Below are positions 17,867 through 26,673 of a stretch of DNA of 64,000 bases, in pieces (the first letter of the stretch is position 1; every line of letters starts with the position of its first letter). This DNA is from Clostridia bacterium (GTDB lineage: Bacteria > Bacillota > Clostridia > TANB77 > UBA1234). The stretch lies in NCBI GenBank assembly GCA_017462965.1, contig JAFTQC010000054.1, positions 1 through 64,000 on the forward strand, in the 5' to 3' direction. The translations under genes were made by a program, and so were the position numbers. The notes under the pieces are model-generated. The model worked only from the letters and a program-made list of their open reading frames with translations. It was not told where the DNA came from and ran no database searches.

Positions 17867-17950
17867 GCGGATGTGGCGGAACTGGCAGACGCGCTAGACT
17901 TAGGATCTAGTGTCTTCGACGTGGGGGTTCAAGTCCTCTCATCCGCACCA
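17867..17950 (+). tRNA. tRNA-Leu (UAG anticodon)
   Basis: 84 bases including an encoded CCA. The acceptor stem GCGGATG pairs with CATCCGC, followed by discriminator A and CCA. The anticodon stem CTAGA/TCTAG holds the loop CTTAGGA, so the anticodon is TAG (UAG in RNA), reading CUN leucine codons. A long variable arm, as expected for leucine tRNAs, precedes the GGTTCAAGTCC T-loop region. A terminator follows immediately. Confidence 0.97.
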
Positions 17951-17982
17951 AAAGAGTTAAGTTTAAACTTAACTCTTTTTTA
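17951..17982 (+). terminator. intrinsic terminator of tRNA-Leu
   Basis: Perfect palindrome AAAGAGTTAAGTTT / AAACTTAACTCTTT (17951-17978) running into more T residues, directly after the CCA end. Confidence 0.92.
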
Positions 17983-17993
17983 TTTTCAAAAAT

Positions 17994-18184
17994 GGAAATT
18001 TGGACGGTTCATTTTTCAAAAAAACAAACTATTTAAGACAACAAAAAAGTATTGTTTTTTGTCGCCGAGTTCTCATTTTCATTGCATCATGTTTGCAATG
18101 AAAAATGAGTTGTCCGAGGCTTAAAAACAATACTTTTTTCGTTGTCTTTCTTTGAATTCGGAAAAAGGAAGCGTCCAAATTTCC
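17994..18184. repeat. GGGAC-family element with three nested stems (copy 7)
   Basis: Outer 13-bp perfect arms GGAAATTTGGACG (17994-18006) and CGTCCAAATTTCC (18172-18184). A middle stem pairs AGACAAC-AAAAAGTATTG (from about 18036) with CAATACTTTTTT-GTTGTCT (to about 18148). An inner stem pairs CTCATTTTCATTGCA with TGCAATGAAAAATGAG (about 18072-18110). It fills the gap between the tRNA terminator and the Ca2+-ATPase stop at 18206. The outer arm belongs to the GGGAC family; the middle and inner stems are unique to this copy. Confidence 0.88.
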
Positions 18185-18205
18185 AATTTTTTATATCATA
18201 ACTTA

Positions 18206-20890
18206 TTATTCATTTTCCTCTTTAGTTGTATTCAATTTTAACAATTTTAAAATTTCAACAATTACAAGTGGAGCTAGCGATAACAATATTACTTCTTCTA
18301 TTTGCGTAATTGATAATGGAGCTATTTGGAATATTCCGTGTAATCCTGGGATTAATAAAACAACTAACATAAGCGCTGCAGATATTGCTACTGCACCAAG
18401 TAATGTTTTATTTGTTCCAAATCCAACTTTAAATATTGATTCTTTATTTGAACGTAAGTTAAATACATGTACTAATTCAGAGAATGCAAGTACAGTAAAT
18501 GCCATTGTTTGAGCAATTGCAGCTCTTTCTGGATCTGACTCTAATGTAGCAAAGTCCCAACCTGCGCCAAATCCAAATGCTAGAAGTGTAAGAACTCCAA
18601 CCATTATACCTTGATATATTACTCTTCTAACCATACCTTTAGTAAAGATATTTTGATTTTTCTTTGCTTTTCTATTCATTATATTTTTCTCTGGTGGATC
18701 AACACTAAGCGCAAGCGCTGGTAAGCTATCTGTAACCAAGTTAATCCATAAAATGTGGATTGGTAATAATGGCTCAATCCAACCAAGCATTGTAGCAATA
18801 AACAATGTTATAATTTCACCAATATTTGCAGATAACAAATAAGCAACAGCTTTTAATATGTTATCATAAATTCTACGTCCCTCTTCTACTGCAGAAACGA
18901 TTGTAGCAAAGTTATCATCTGTCAAAACAACGTCTGCTGATTCTTTTGCAACATCTGTACCAACTATACCCATAGCTGCACCAATATCAGCTGTTTTAAG
19001 CGCTGGAGCATCATTAACACCATCACCTGTCATAGCAACAACTTCGCCATGAGATTTCCAAGCATTAACGATTCTAACTTTATGTTCTGGAGAAACACGC
19101 GCATATACAGAAATATCTTTAACTTGTTTTTCCAATTCTTCTTGAGACATTTCTTGAAGCTCAGCACCAGTAATAGCCTTATCTCCACTATTTAAAATAC
19201 CGATCTCTCTCGCAATAGCAACAGCTGTAGCCTTGTGGTCACCAGTAATCATAACCGGTCTAATACCAGCAGTTTTACATTTAGCAACAGCATCTTTAAC
19301 TTCTGGTCTAGCAGGGTCAATCATACCAACCATACCAACGAAAATTAAGTCACCTTCAAGATTTGCCATTTCTTCTTTTGATGGCATATGATCTAAAACT
19401 TTATATGCCATAGCAAGAACTCTAAGCGCTCCATCTGCAAATTCGTTATTAGCCTTTTGAAGAGCTTCTGTATATTTACTTTCTAATTCAATATCTTTTC
19501 CATCAATATGAATTCTTGTACATTTAGCAAGTAATTCATCAATTCCACCTTTAGTATAAACAACAAATTCATTCCCTTTTTTATGAACAGTTGTCATTAA
19601 CTTTCTATCTGAATCAAAAGGAATTTCTTCAACACGCTCAAATTCTTTATCTAAATCATCTTTCCAAATTTCACTCTTAATACCTAAATCAACTAAAGCA
19701 GTTTCTGTTGGATCACCAGTAACTTTAGCACCAGAAGCTTCTTTTGTAATTTTAGAATCATTACAAAGAATCATACAATCAAGTAATAATTTATAATGAG
19801 CATCAACATCATTGTATTTATCAGGTGCTTTATAAGATGTGTTATTAAAGAAAACTTTTTCAACTGTCATTTTATTTTGTGTTAAAGTACCAGTTTTATC
19901 TGAACAAATAACTGTAGCACTACCAAGTGTTTCAACAGAAGGCAATGTACGAATAATCGCATTTTTCTTAACCATTCTTTGAACACCAATAGATAGAACG
20001 ATTGTAGAAATAGCTGGTAAACCTTCAGGAATAGCAGCAACAGCAAGGCTTACAGCTGTCATAAACATATCTATCCAGTTTCTATCATAAGCAATAAGAC
20101 CAACTAAAAAAATCAAAACACAAATTACGATTGCAACCATACCAAGTGTTTTTCCAAGAACTGAAAGTCTACGTTTAAGAGGGGTTTCGCTCTCATCAAC
20201 ATCATCAAGCATTTGAGCAATCTTACCAACCTCTGTATTCATACCAGTAGCAACAACAATACCCTTACCTCTACCATATGTAACAAGGCTTGATGAAAAA
20301 CCACAGTTAGTTCTGTCACCAATACCAACTTTATCACTCTTTATAGTCTCAGACATTTTTTCAACTGGAACAGATTCACCAGTAAGAGCAGCTTCTTGAA
20401 TTTTTAAATTAACCGCATCAACAAGTCTTAAATCAGCAGGCACATAATCACCTGTATCTAATATAACAATATCACCAGGAACTAATTCTCTAGATTCAAT
20501 AGTTTCAACCTTGCCATCTCTTACAACTTTACAATGAGGAGCACTAAGTTGTTTTAAAGATTCAAGCGACTTTTGAGCTTTAACTTCTTGTACAACGCCA
20601 ATAATTGCATTAACAACAACTATCAATAAAATAATTGCTGAATCTACAATTTCTCCACTAGCAACAGCTGATAACACCGCTGCAATTATTAAAACGATAA
20701 TCATGAAATCTGTAAACTGTTCAACAATCATTTTCCAGATTGGTTTCTTATTTTTAGAAACAATTTCATTCATACCATATTCTGAGCGTCTTTCTTCAAC
20801 TTCTGAATTTTTCAAACCAGAATCAACGCCAGTTTTTAGCTCTTTTGCAACATCTTCTGCTGACAATGAATACCAACTTTTTTGTTCCAT
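18206..20890 (-). CDS. P-type Ca2+-transporting ATPase
   Basis: Cation-pumping P-type ATPase of the P2 (SERCA/LMCA1-like) group, probably exporting calcium. About 894 aa. The phosphorylation site is CSDKTGTLTQNKM near residue 335; the actuator motif is LTGESVPVEK; the hinge is MTGDGVNDAPAL; and there are about ten membrane helices. The metal-site segment AAIPEGLPA in helix 4 is typical of calcium pumps. I chose the ATG at 20890 with AAGGAGGG upstream; an adjacent TTG is less likely. Its neighbours are SLH surface proteins, which often need calcium, but a functional link is only suggestive. Confidence 0.93.
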   Translation of the reverse strand: MEQKSWYSLSAEDVAKELKTGVDSGLKNSEVEERRSEYGMNEIVSKNKKPIWKMIVEQFTDFMIIVLIIAAVLSAVASGEIVDSAIILLIVVVNAIIGVVQEVKAQKSLESLKQLSAPHCKVVRDGKVETIESRELVPGDIVILDTGDYVPADLRLVDAVNLKIQEAALTGESVPVEKMSETIKSDKVGIGDRTNCGFSSSLVTYGRGKGIVVATGMNTEVGKIAQMLDDVDESETPLKRRLSVLGKTLGMVAIVICVLIFLVGLIAYDRNWIDMFMTAVSLAVAAIPEGLPAISTIVLSIGVQRMVKKNAIIRTLPSVETLGSATVICSDKTGTLTQNKMTVEKVFFNNTSYKAPDKYNDVDAHYKLLLDCMILCNDSKITKEASGAKVTGDPTETALVDLGIKSEIWKDDLDKEFERVEEIPFDSDRKLMTTVHKKGNEFVVYTKGGIDELLAKCTRIHIDGKDIELESKYTEALQKANNEFADGALRVLAMAYKVLDHMPSKEEMANLEGDLIFVGMVGMIDPARPEVKDAVAKCKTAGIRPVMITGDHKATAVAIAREIGILNSGDKAITGAELQEMSQEELEKQVKDISVYARVSPEHKVRIVNAWKSHGEVVAMTGDGVNDAPALKTADIGAAMGIVGTDVAKESADVVLTDDNFATIVSAVEEGRRIYDNILKAVAYLLSANIGEIITLFIATMLGWIEPLLPIHILWINLVTDSLPALALSVDPPEKNIMNRKAKKNQNIFTKGMVRRVIYQGIMVGVLTLLAFGFGAGWDFATLESDPERAAIAQTMAFTVLAFSELVHVFNLRSNKESIFKVGFGTNKTLLGAVAISAALMLVVLLIPGLHGIFQIAPLSITQIEEVILLSLAPLVIVEILKLLKLNTTKEENE

Positions 20891-20921
20891 CAAGGACCCT
20901 CCTTATTTTTCTTTCTAAAAT

Positions 20922-20953
20922 ACGAGGAATATTTTATCACAAATATTCCTCGT
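20922..20953 (-). terminator. terminator of the smaller SLH protein gene
   Basis: Arms ACGAGGAATATT (20922-20933) and AATATTCCTCGT (20942-20953) form a perfect 12-bp hairpin, 22 bases after the stop codon. The T run on the minus strand side is short and interrupted. Confidence 0.75.
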
Positions 20954-20975
20954 TTTTCAATCGTTTATTCAAGTA

Positions 20976-22931
20976 TTATTCTATATATTTTAATTCATCA
21001 ATAGCATCAAGTAAATCTTCATGAGCATCTTGAACTTCAGTCAAAAGCGCATCATACGATCCCAATATGTAGGCAGCTTCTTCATACATATCTTCGAAAT
21101 TTTCATATGAATCATCAGTGTAATCAAATTCATCTTCAATAATTTCTTTACACTCACCATTAATTAACTCTCTTAATTGCTTCTTAGCTTTTGTTATTTT
21201 CAACTCACTTCTACTTACTTCATCATCTAAATAAGCAATAGCATCTTCAATATCTATAATAGCATTATTGATTTTTTTCACTGTAGAATTATAAGTAAGT
21301 TTTTTACCATAATACACTTCTTCCATAAGCTTAGCATACGACTCTTGTGTATAATCTTCTTCATCATATCCTAGTGCTTCTTCTATAACGTCTTCCAAAT
21401 CATATAACGCAATAACTAAATCATCAGGTAATGAATTAATAATATCATCTTCGTACACAAATAAATACAAATGCGCTCCATATCTTACAGGACATACTGT
21501 ATCCATATTTACATCAACATCAGATAATTTAGCCGTTGTTATACTTGAAGATTTAACAAAAGTAACGGTGCAATCATCTTCATCATCAAATTCATATGTA
21601 CCATAACTTGCAATTTTTATATAATCATCTTTTAATTCATTAATTTCAGCAGCATCTTTAATATCAACTTCTGCCAATACCACTAATAAATCATCTGAAT
21701 TAATATAATATAAAATTACATTATCCTCTACTGGCCATGCATCATCATTTGCAATATAATAATCGTCTCCACCTTTTGTAGCGCCTGGTTTTCTCACTCT
21801 AATTCCATATTGATCATCAGCAATTTCAACATAGTCATTTGCAACAAATCCAGGAAGTGCTTCAGACGCACCCATTGCAATACAATACTTAGCCGCATTA
21901 CCTTCAACAAGCATTATAACTTCAACAGCATCATCAATATATTCAATTCCATACAACAAAATATTATCATCATCTGGAATATCATAACCTGTTGATCTAC
22001 TTGATATATAAATTTTTGTTTTATTAATATTAGTAACTTCACCCATTATAACCTTATAATCAGTCTCATAATCGGAAAGAACAATTTCTTTAGTTGTATT
22101 ATCAAGCAATACCGTAACACTTTTTCCAAACATCTCTAATGCTTCTTCAGCTTTTACAGTAATTTTTTGAGAAATCTTATCTTCCTCTTTTAAAGTAACT
22201 TTAGCTGTTTTATAATCATCATCGAATTCTATTTCTTTCACTTTAGCATCTTCAACGTAAACATAGTTCATATACTTTGTTATCATTGGAGTGCCTTCAC
22301 CATAAACAAGACCTTTATTATTCTCACCAACTATATCAGCAATTCCTGTTCTAAGCGTATTCCAAAGAAGAATAGCAATAGGACCTCTTGGAGCAGCATT
22401 ATTAGCCTTAAATTCACCTACATCTTTAAATAAATCAAGTTCTTCATCAGCATAAGACATATAATTATTAGGCCATGTCAATGTACTTTTACTAACAGCA
22501 TCCTCAAATTCCAAGGCTCTTAAAAGCATCGTTGTAGCCTCAGCATAACTAACAGTACTATCTGGTTTAAAAGTACCATCAGTATATCCGTTAATTAACT
22601 TTTTATCTGAAGCAATCTTTATATAACCATACGCCCAATGACTACTTAAAACATCAGAAAAACTTAAAAATTTCTTTGATGCCGCTTTAACATCATTTTC
22701 AGTGTAACCCATTGCAACAACTAACATTTTAGCAAGTTGGCCTCTTGTAACACTTTCATTTGGTCTAAATGTATTATCATTAAAACCATTAATAATTCCA
22801 AACGTAGTAAGCATCTCAACCGCATCTTCATATTTTGTATTTTTAACATCTTTAAAAGATGTTGTAGCCGCATAAGAAGTTACAGTAAATAGGCAAACTA
22901 AAGCCATTACTAAACAAATAAATTTCTTCAT
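20976..22931 (-). CDS. SLH-domain surface protein, 651 aa
   Basis: Secreted protein anchored to the cell wall through S-layer homology domains. A signal peptide (about 1-22, MKKFICLVMALVCLFTVTSYA) is followed by SLH 1 (about 25-75, with GIINGFNDNTFRPNESVTRG), SLH 2 (about 90-145, with LINGYTDGTFKPDSTVSYAE) and a degenerate third repeat (about 150-200). The rest is acidic beta-rich sequence without a recognised domain and ends in Asp/Glu/Tyr-rich helices. Own promoter and terminator. Paralogous in its N-terminal third to the 942-aa protein upstream. Confidence 0.9.
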   Translation of the reverse strand: MKKFICLVMALVCLFTVTSYAATTSFKDVKNTKYEDAVEMLTTFGIINGFNDNTFRPNESVTRGQLAKMLVVAMGYTENDVKAASKKFLSFSDVLSSHWAYGYIKIASDKKLINGYTDGTFKPDSTVSYAEATTMLLRALEFEDAVSKSTLTWPNNYMSYADEELDLFKDVGEFKANNAAPRGPIAILLWNTLRTGIADIVGENNKGLVYGEGTPMITKYMNYVYVEDAKVKEIEFDDDYKTAKVTLKEEDKISQKITVKAEEALEMFGKSVTVLLDNTTKEIVLSDYETDYKVIMGEVTNINKTKIYISSRSTGYDIPDDDNILLYGIEYIDDAVEVIMLVEGNAAKYCIAMGASEALPGFVANDYVEIADDQYGIRVRKPGATKGGDDYYIANDDAWPVEDNVILYYINSDDLLVVLAEVDIKDAAEINELKDDYIKIASYGTYEFDDEDDCTVTFVKSSSITTAKLSDVDVNMDTVCPVRYGAHLYLFVYEDDIINSLPDDLVIALYDLEDVIEEALGYDEEDYTQESYAKLMEEVYYGKKLTYNSTVKKINNAIIDIEDAIAYLDDEVSRSELKITKAKKQLRELINGECKEIIEDEFDYTDDSYENFEDMYEEAAYILGSYDALLTEVQDAHEDLLDAIDELKYIE

Positions 22932-22963
22932 ATCTCATCCTCCTTTAAACCTCTAACAATAGT

Positions 22964-22991
22964 ATTATATATTATTAAAGATTTTTAACAA
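22964..22991 (-). promoter_or_regulatory. promoter of the 651-aa SLH protein gene
   Basis: On the minus strand TTGTTA (22986-22991), 16 bases, then TATAAT (22964-22969). AAAGGAGG lies just before the start codon. Confidence 0.65.
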
Positions 22992-23048
22992 TATATTTCA
23001 CACATAATTCTTAGACATATTTAAAGAAAATTTAGTTGCAAAATGTAC

Positions 23049-23084
23049 AAAAAAAATCCAACTCTTTCGAGTTGGATTTTTTTT
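23049..23084 (-). terminator. strong terminator of the 942-aa SLH protein gene
   Basis: AATCCAACTC (23055-23064) and GAGTTGGATT (23069-23078) with a four-base loop and A/T runs on both sides, so it works in either direction. It lies about 55 bases after the stop codon. Confidence 0.92.
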
Positions 23085-23139
23085 ATAACAAGTAACTTAA
23101 TTACCTATCTATATAATATTTAGACCTGTTTTCCTCAAA

Positions 23140-25968
23140 TTAGTTATTTGATGGTGCTACGTATGGTCTTTCAGACATACCTCTAATTACTATGATAACT
23201 TCAGATGTTTCATCTAAAGAAATTCTATCAAAGAATTTGAATGTAATGTCTTCGTATGCAACTTCTTCGAATGATTCAATTAAGTATTGAGCTTCAGCAT
23301 CATCTTCAGCATCAAGTTCAACATTTACTATTACGAATCTGTAATCTTCGAAGTCTACACCTAATACGTTATCATCTGTCTCATCAAGATCAACAATGAT
23401 TTCTCCTGATACTGGATGAGCTACAACAGCTTCTCTTCCGTTATCAGAAATTTCTCCACCGTCATCATCACCAGAAACATATGCATGGAATAGATCTCCT
23501 GAAATTAGGTTGAATTCAACCATTGACATTACATCATGAACTGTAATTTCAACTTCATCATCTTTATTTACTCTTGTAGAGTATAGAAGACCAAGAACTT
23601 CACCTGATTCAACTTCACCAGCATCACCAGAAAGGATAGCTTTTACATTACCAGCAGATGTATCTTCTGTATTTAGAATCATAGCATCTTTCTTAGCTTC
23701 TTTTAATTCTTTGCTATCTGTGATTCTTACATCAGCAACAGTTAATAGGATTTCACCGATTTCGTTCTTGCTTACATCAGCTAAGATTCCGAATAAATCG
23801 TCTTCACCTGTTGCAACTTCATCAAATATTACTACATATTTAGCAGCGCCAAGTTTTGTAGCATTGTCTTTGATTATAACAGCTAAATCACCTTTTAGAC
23901 CTTCAACATCTGCTGTACCTTCTGAGTATTTAGCATAGTATTCATCATCTGAAGTTTTATTTGTTCCTTTATCGTCATGAATTAATGTTATAACGATTGT
24001 GCTAGCACCAACATCACCAGATTTTTCTCCATCAACAAGAGCTTTTTTGTCTTTGTTGTATGTAGCTTGTTTTAATGTTGTTACTGTGTAGTATTCATCA
24101 GCTTCTTCACCATACCAGTAATCACCAGAAGCTAAGTTTTCAACTTCACCACTTGTGTTTCTAGCACTGAACATTAATGCTTTTGAATTTTCTCCAGAAG
24201 CATCTTTTAAAGCTTCGATTTCACCATCATCGTTTAATGTAACGATTGTGAATGAACCTGTGATATCTTCATCATTTTTCCACATAGCATTTCCTTCTGT
24301 TTTGTTAGCAAATACTAATGTGTCTTCTCCGTCGATATCTTCAACAGGTAATGTGTAATCTCCGTCTCTATCAACAGCACCTGTTATAGTTACGAATTTA
24401 ACATTTAATTTATCTGTTCCTTCACCAGCATCGATCTTACCATCGAATAGAACTGTTGTAATTCTTCCGAAAACGTCAAGAACTGCAACAACTTCTTCAC
24501 CATTCATTTTCTCTTTATGTTGATTCCATGCTGTTGCGTTGAATGCATCATGATCATCCATATCGTCTGTATCTTCAACGTATCTAGCTTCTGGAGCTAC
24601 TGGATATTCTTCTTTAGAAATTGTAGCTGTTACATAAGAAGCATTTGCTGGAGCATCAAAGTTTTCGATAACAACTTTTGTTAATGTTCCTTCAACTTCT
24701 GTTGAACCAACCATCCAGAATATTTCTGGAGTTGACATAATTGCAGTGTCGCCACTAAATGATCTGTAAGCAACACTTACTTTTGTTAATACGTCACCAA
24801 CTTCAACATCTTCGATTGTAGCTCTTTCGCCATCTTTTAATATGATTTCTGTTTCCATATCATCATATTTGAATCTTGTTACATTAGGTTTGTTTCCTTC
24901 ATTGAATTTAATGTAATTTTTGTTTGTTGTGTTGATTTCATATACATATGTGCTTTCACCGCTAATTTCTGTAGCAGATGTTATATGTTTTCTTTCAACT
25001 AATGCATGTGCATATAGGTATAGATCACCAGAAATGTCATCATAGTCTTCGTCGATATCTTCTTTGATACCTTCAACTAATTTGTCATTTCCTGTTCTAA
25101 CCATTGTTAATAATGTTTCATCATCAGTATTAACAAGTACTTCTACTTCTGTTCCTGGAACAAATGTGTAGAAATCATTTTTTAAGTATTCGTATTCACC
25201 AGCATCGAAATTTATATCGCTATCTTCTGTTTCAGCTAGTTCTACCATTACTTCACCATCATCATTAATTGAGAAAGATTCAAATGCAGCTACAGAATAT
25301 CTGTAATCTTCGAATTTGATGTTTAACATTGCACCTTGTTTGTCATCGTATTGTAATCCGTCTCCATCACTTTCACCATATACAGCCCACATAGGTGTTC
25401 TTAACATGTTCCACATTAAGATAGCTACGTTTCCTCTTTTTGCACCTTCAGCATAGTTAGCATATGTAATATCTTCTAACATATCTAATTCTTCTGCTTT
25501 TGCAATATAGTTTGTTGGCCATGTTCCTTTTGACTCAACATATGATTTATATCCTAATACTCTAAGAGCCATTGTAACAGCTTCAGCATAAGAAACTGTG
25601 TCATCTGGTCTGAAGTTTCCATCTGGATCTCCCATGATGTAACCATATTCAGCAGCTACGTTGATGTAGCCAGAAGCCCAACCACCATTAACGTCAGCGA
25701 ATCTTGTAGCGCCTTCGTTTAATTCAGCAGCAGCTTCTAATCCAGCAGCTATAACTAATAATTTAGCCATTTCTGCTCTTGAAACATTTTGTTCTGGACG
25801 GTATGTTCCGTCTTCGTATCCGTTTACGATACCTAATTCTACTAGCGCTTCAACAGCTGCTTGGTATTCTGTACCTTCAACATCTTTCAATGTTGTTCCA
25901 GCAAATGAGAATGTGAACATGCTCATTACCATTGAAATAGCTAGTATTAAAGATAATACTCTTTTCAT
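23140..25968 (-). CDS. SLH-domain surface protein, 942 aa, probable major S-layer protein
   Basis: A signal peptide (about 1-24) is followed by SLH repeats at about 26-80 (GIVNGYEDGTYRPEQNVSRA), 90-145 (YIMGDPDGNFRPDDTVSYAE) and a weaker third to about 195. The remaining 740 residues are acidic and probably beta-rich. The codon pattern is noticeably more uniform than in neighbouring genes (repeated GTT, GAA, ACA), as in highly expressed genes. A strong promoter, a structured leader and a strong terminator agree with high expression. It is probably attached to pyruvylated cell-wall polymer. That it is the main S-layer subunit is inferred. Confidence 0.88.
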   Translation of the reverse strand: MKRVLSLILAISMVMSMFTFSFAGTTLKDVEGTEYQAAVEALVELGIVNGYEDGTYRPEQNVSRAEMAKLLVIAAGLEAAAELNEGATRFADVNGGWASGYINVAAEYGYIMGDPDGNFRPDDTVSYAEAVTMALRVLGYKSYVESKGTWPTNYIAKAEELDMLEDITYANYAEGAKRGNVAILMWNMLRTPMWAVYGESDGDGLQYDDKQGAMLNIKFEDYRYSVAAFESFSINDDGEVMVELAETEDSDINFDAGEYEYLKNDFYTFVPGTEVEVLVNTDDETLLTMVRTGNDKLVEGIKEDIDEDYDDISGDLYLYAHALVERKHITSATEISGESTYVYEINTTNKNYIKFNEGNKPNVTRFKYDDMETEIILKDGERATIEDVEVGDVLTKVSVAYRSFSGDTAIMSTPEIFWMVGSTEVEGTLTKVVIENFDAPANASYVTATISKEEYPVAPEARYVEDTDDMDDHDAFNATAWNQHKEKMNGEEVVAVLDVFGRITTVLFDGKIDAGEGTDKLNVKFVTITGAVDRDGDYTLPVEDIDGEDTLVFANKTEGNAMWKNDEDITGSFTIVTLNDDGEIEALKDASGENSKALMFSARNTSGEVENLASGDYWYGEEADEYYTVTTLKQATYNKDKKALVDGEKSGDVGASTIVITLIHDDKGTNKTSDDEYYAKYSEGTADVEGLKGDLAVIIKDNATKLGAAKYVVIFDEVATGEDDLFGILADVSKNEIGEILLTVADVRITDSKELKEAKKDAMILNTEDTSAGNVKAILSGDAGEVESGEVLGLLYSTRVNKDDEVEITVHDVMSMVEFNLISGDLFHAYVSGDDDGGEISDNGREAVVAHPVSGEIIVDLDETDDNVLGVDFEDYRFVIVNVELDAEDDAEAQYLIESFEEVAYEDITFKFFDRISLDETSEVIIVIRGMSERPYVAPSNN

Positions 25969-26020
25969 AATTGAAAATTCCTCCCTTAAAATTTTTTCGA
26001 AAGAAAAGATTATTTGATGG

Positions 26021-26106
26021 ATTAAGTCGCCCTTTTCCTTCTTTTTTCTGCTCTAAACGACTTAATTTGATCGGTGAGATTATGACGTTTAGGTTTCATT
26101 TCTCAC
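26021..26106 (-). promoter_or_regulatory. structured 5' leader of the 942-aa SLH gene
   Basis: Two hairpins lie in the untranslated leader: GTGAGA/TCTCAC reinforced by ATGA/TCAT (26074-26106), and ATTAAGTCG/CGACTTAAT with 9-bp arms (26021-26066). The first begins within a few bases of the inferred transcription start, which is typical of mRNA-stabilising 5' stems. No known riboswitch is recognised. Confidence 0.6.
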
Positions 26107-26117
26107 TTTTCAATGCT

Positions 26118-26145
26118 ATTATATTATTATAGATTTTAAAGTCAA
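26118..26145 (-). promoter_or_regulatory. promoter of the 942-aa SLH gene
   Basis: On the minus strand TTGACT (26140-26145), 16 bases, then TATAAT (26118-26123). The predicted leader is about 140 bases. Confidence 0.75.
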
Positions 26146-26254
26146 CAAAGTTTAAAAAGTGTTTACTCATTTTACATTTTGTTTACATTTAGGTGCTTTT
26201 TTGTTTATTTTTAGCATATTTTACCATGTTTTATGTAAATTAAGACCAGTTATT

Positions 26255-26599
26255 TTATGCCATTCCTTCCAATTTTCTACCACCAATTAAATGAAAATGT
26301 ATATGTTTTACAGTTTGTCCACCATCTTCACCGCAATTATTTACAATTCTAAATCCACTTCCAGAAATTTCTTTTTCTTGAGCAATAATTTTTGCCACCT
26401 TATAAACTTCTTTTATATAATCAAAATCTTCTTCACTTTCTAAATCAATTGCACTTGCCATATGTTTCTTTGGTACTATCAATATATGTACAGGTGCAAC
26501 CGGTGCCAAATCTTCAAAAACAATAACCTTTTCATTTTCAAAAACAATATTCGATGGAATCTCCTTATTAATTATTTTACAAAAAATACAATCATTCAT
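26255..26599 (-). CDS. HIT-family nucleotide hydrolase (HinT-like)
   Basis: Histidine-triad hydrolase acting on nucleoside phosphoramidates and acyl adenylates. 114 aa. The start CIFCKIINKEIPS and the catalytic triad HIHFHLIGG near the C-terminus are diagnostic. It follows alaS. That is a reasonable context because HinT removes aminoacyl-adenylates, but the link is not proven here. Confidence 0.93.
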   Translation of the reverse strand: MNDCIFCKIINKEIPSNIVFENEKVIVFEDLAPVAPVHILIVPKKHMASAIDLESEEDFDYIKEVYKVAKIIAQEKEISGSGFRIVNNCGEDGGQTVKHIHFHLIGGRKLEGMA

Positions 26600-26620
26600 T
26601 TTAAAATCCTCCTTTTTCTG

Positions 26621-26662
26621 TGCAAAAGGACGGGGCTTCTTAGCGCCTCGTCCCCTTGTCCA
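26621..26662. repeat. GGGAC-family palindrome (copy 8)
   Basis: GTGCAAAAGGACGGGGC at the left pairs imperfectly with GCGCCTCGTCCCCTTGTCCAC at the right around a short loop. It lies 11 bases after the alaS stop codon and just before the hinT ribosome-binding site. Confidence 0.75.
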
Positions 26663-26673
26663 CTTTTTAATTT

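Noticed and set aside
23140-25968. Many plus-strand frames over the SLH genes
   Set aside because: They are by-products of biased codon use in the minus-strand genes.
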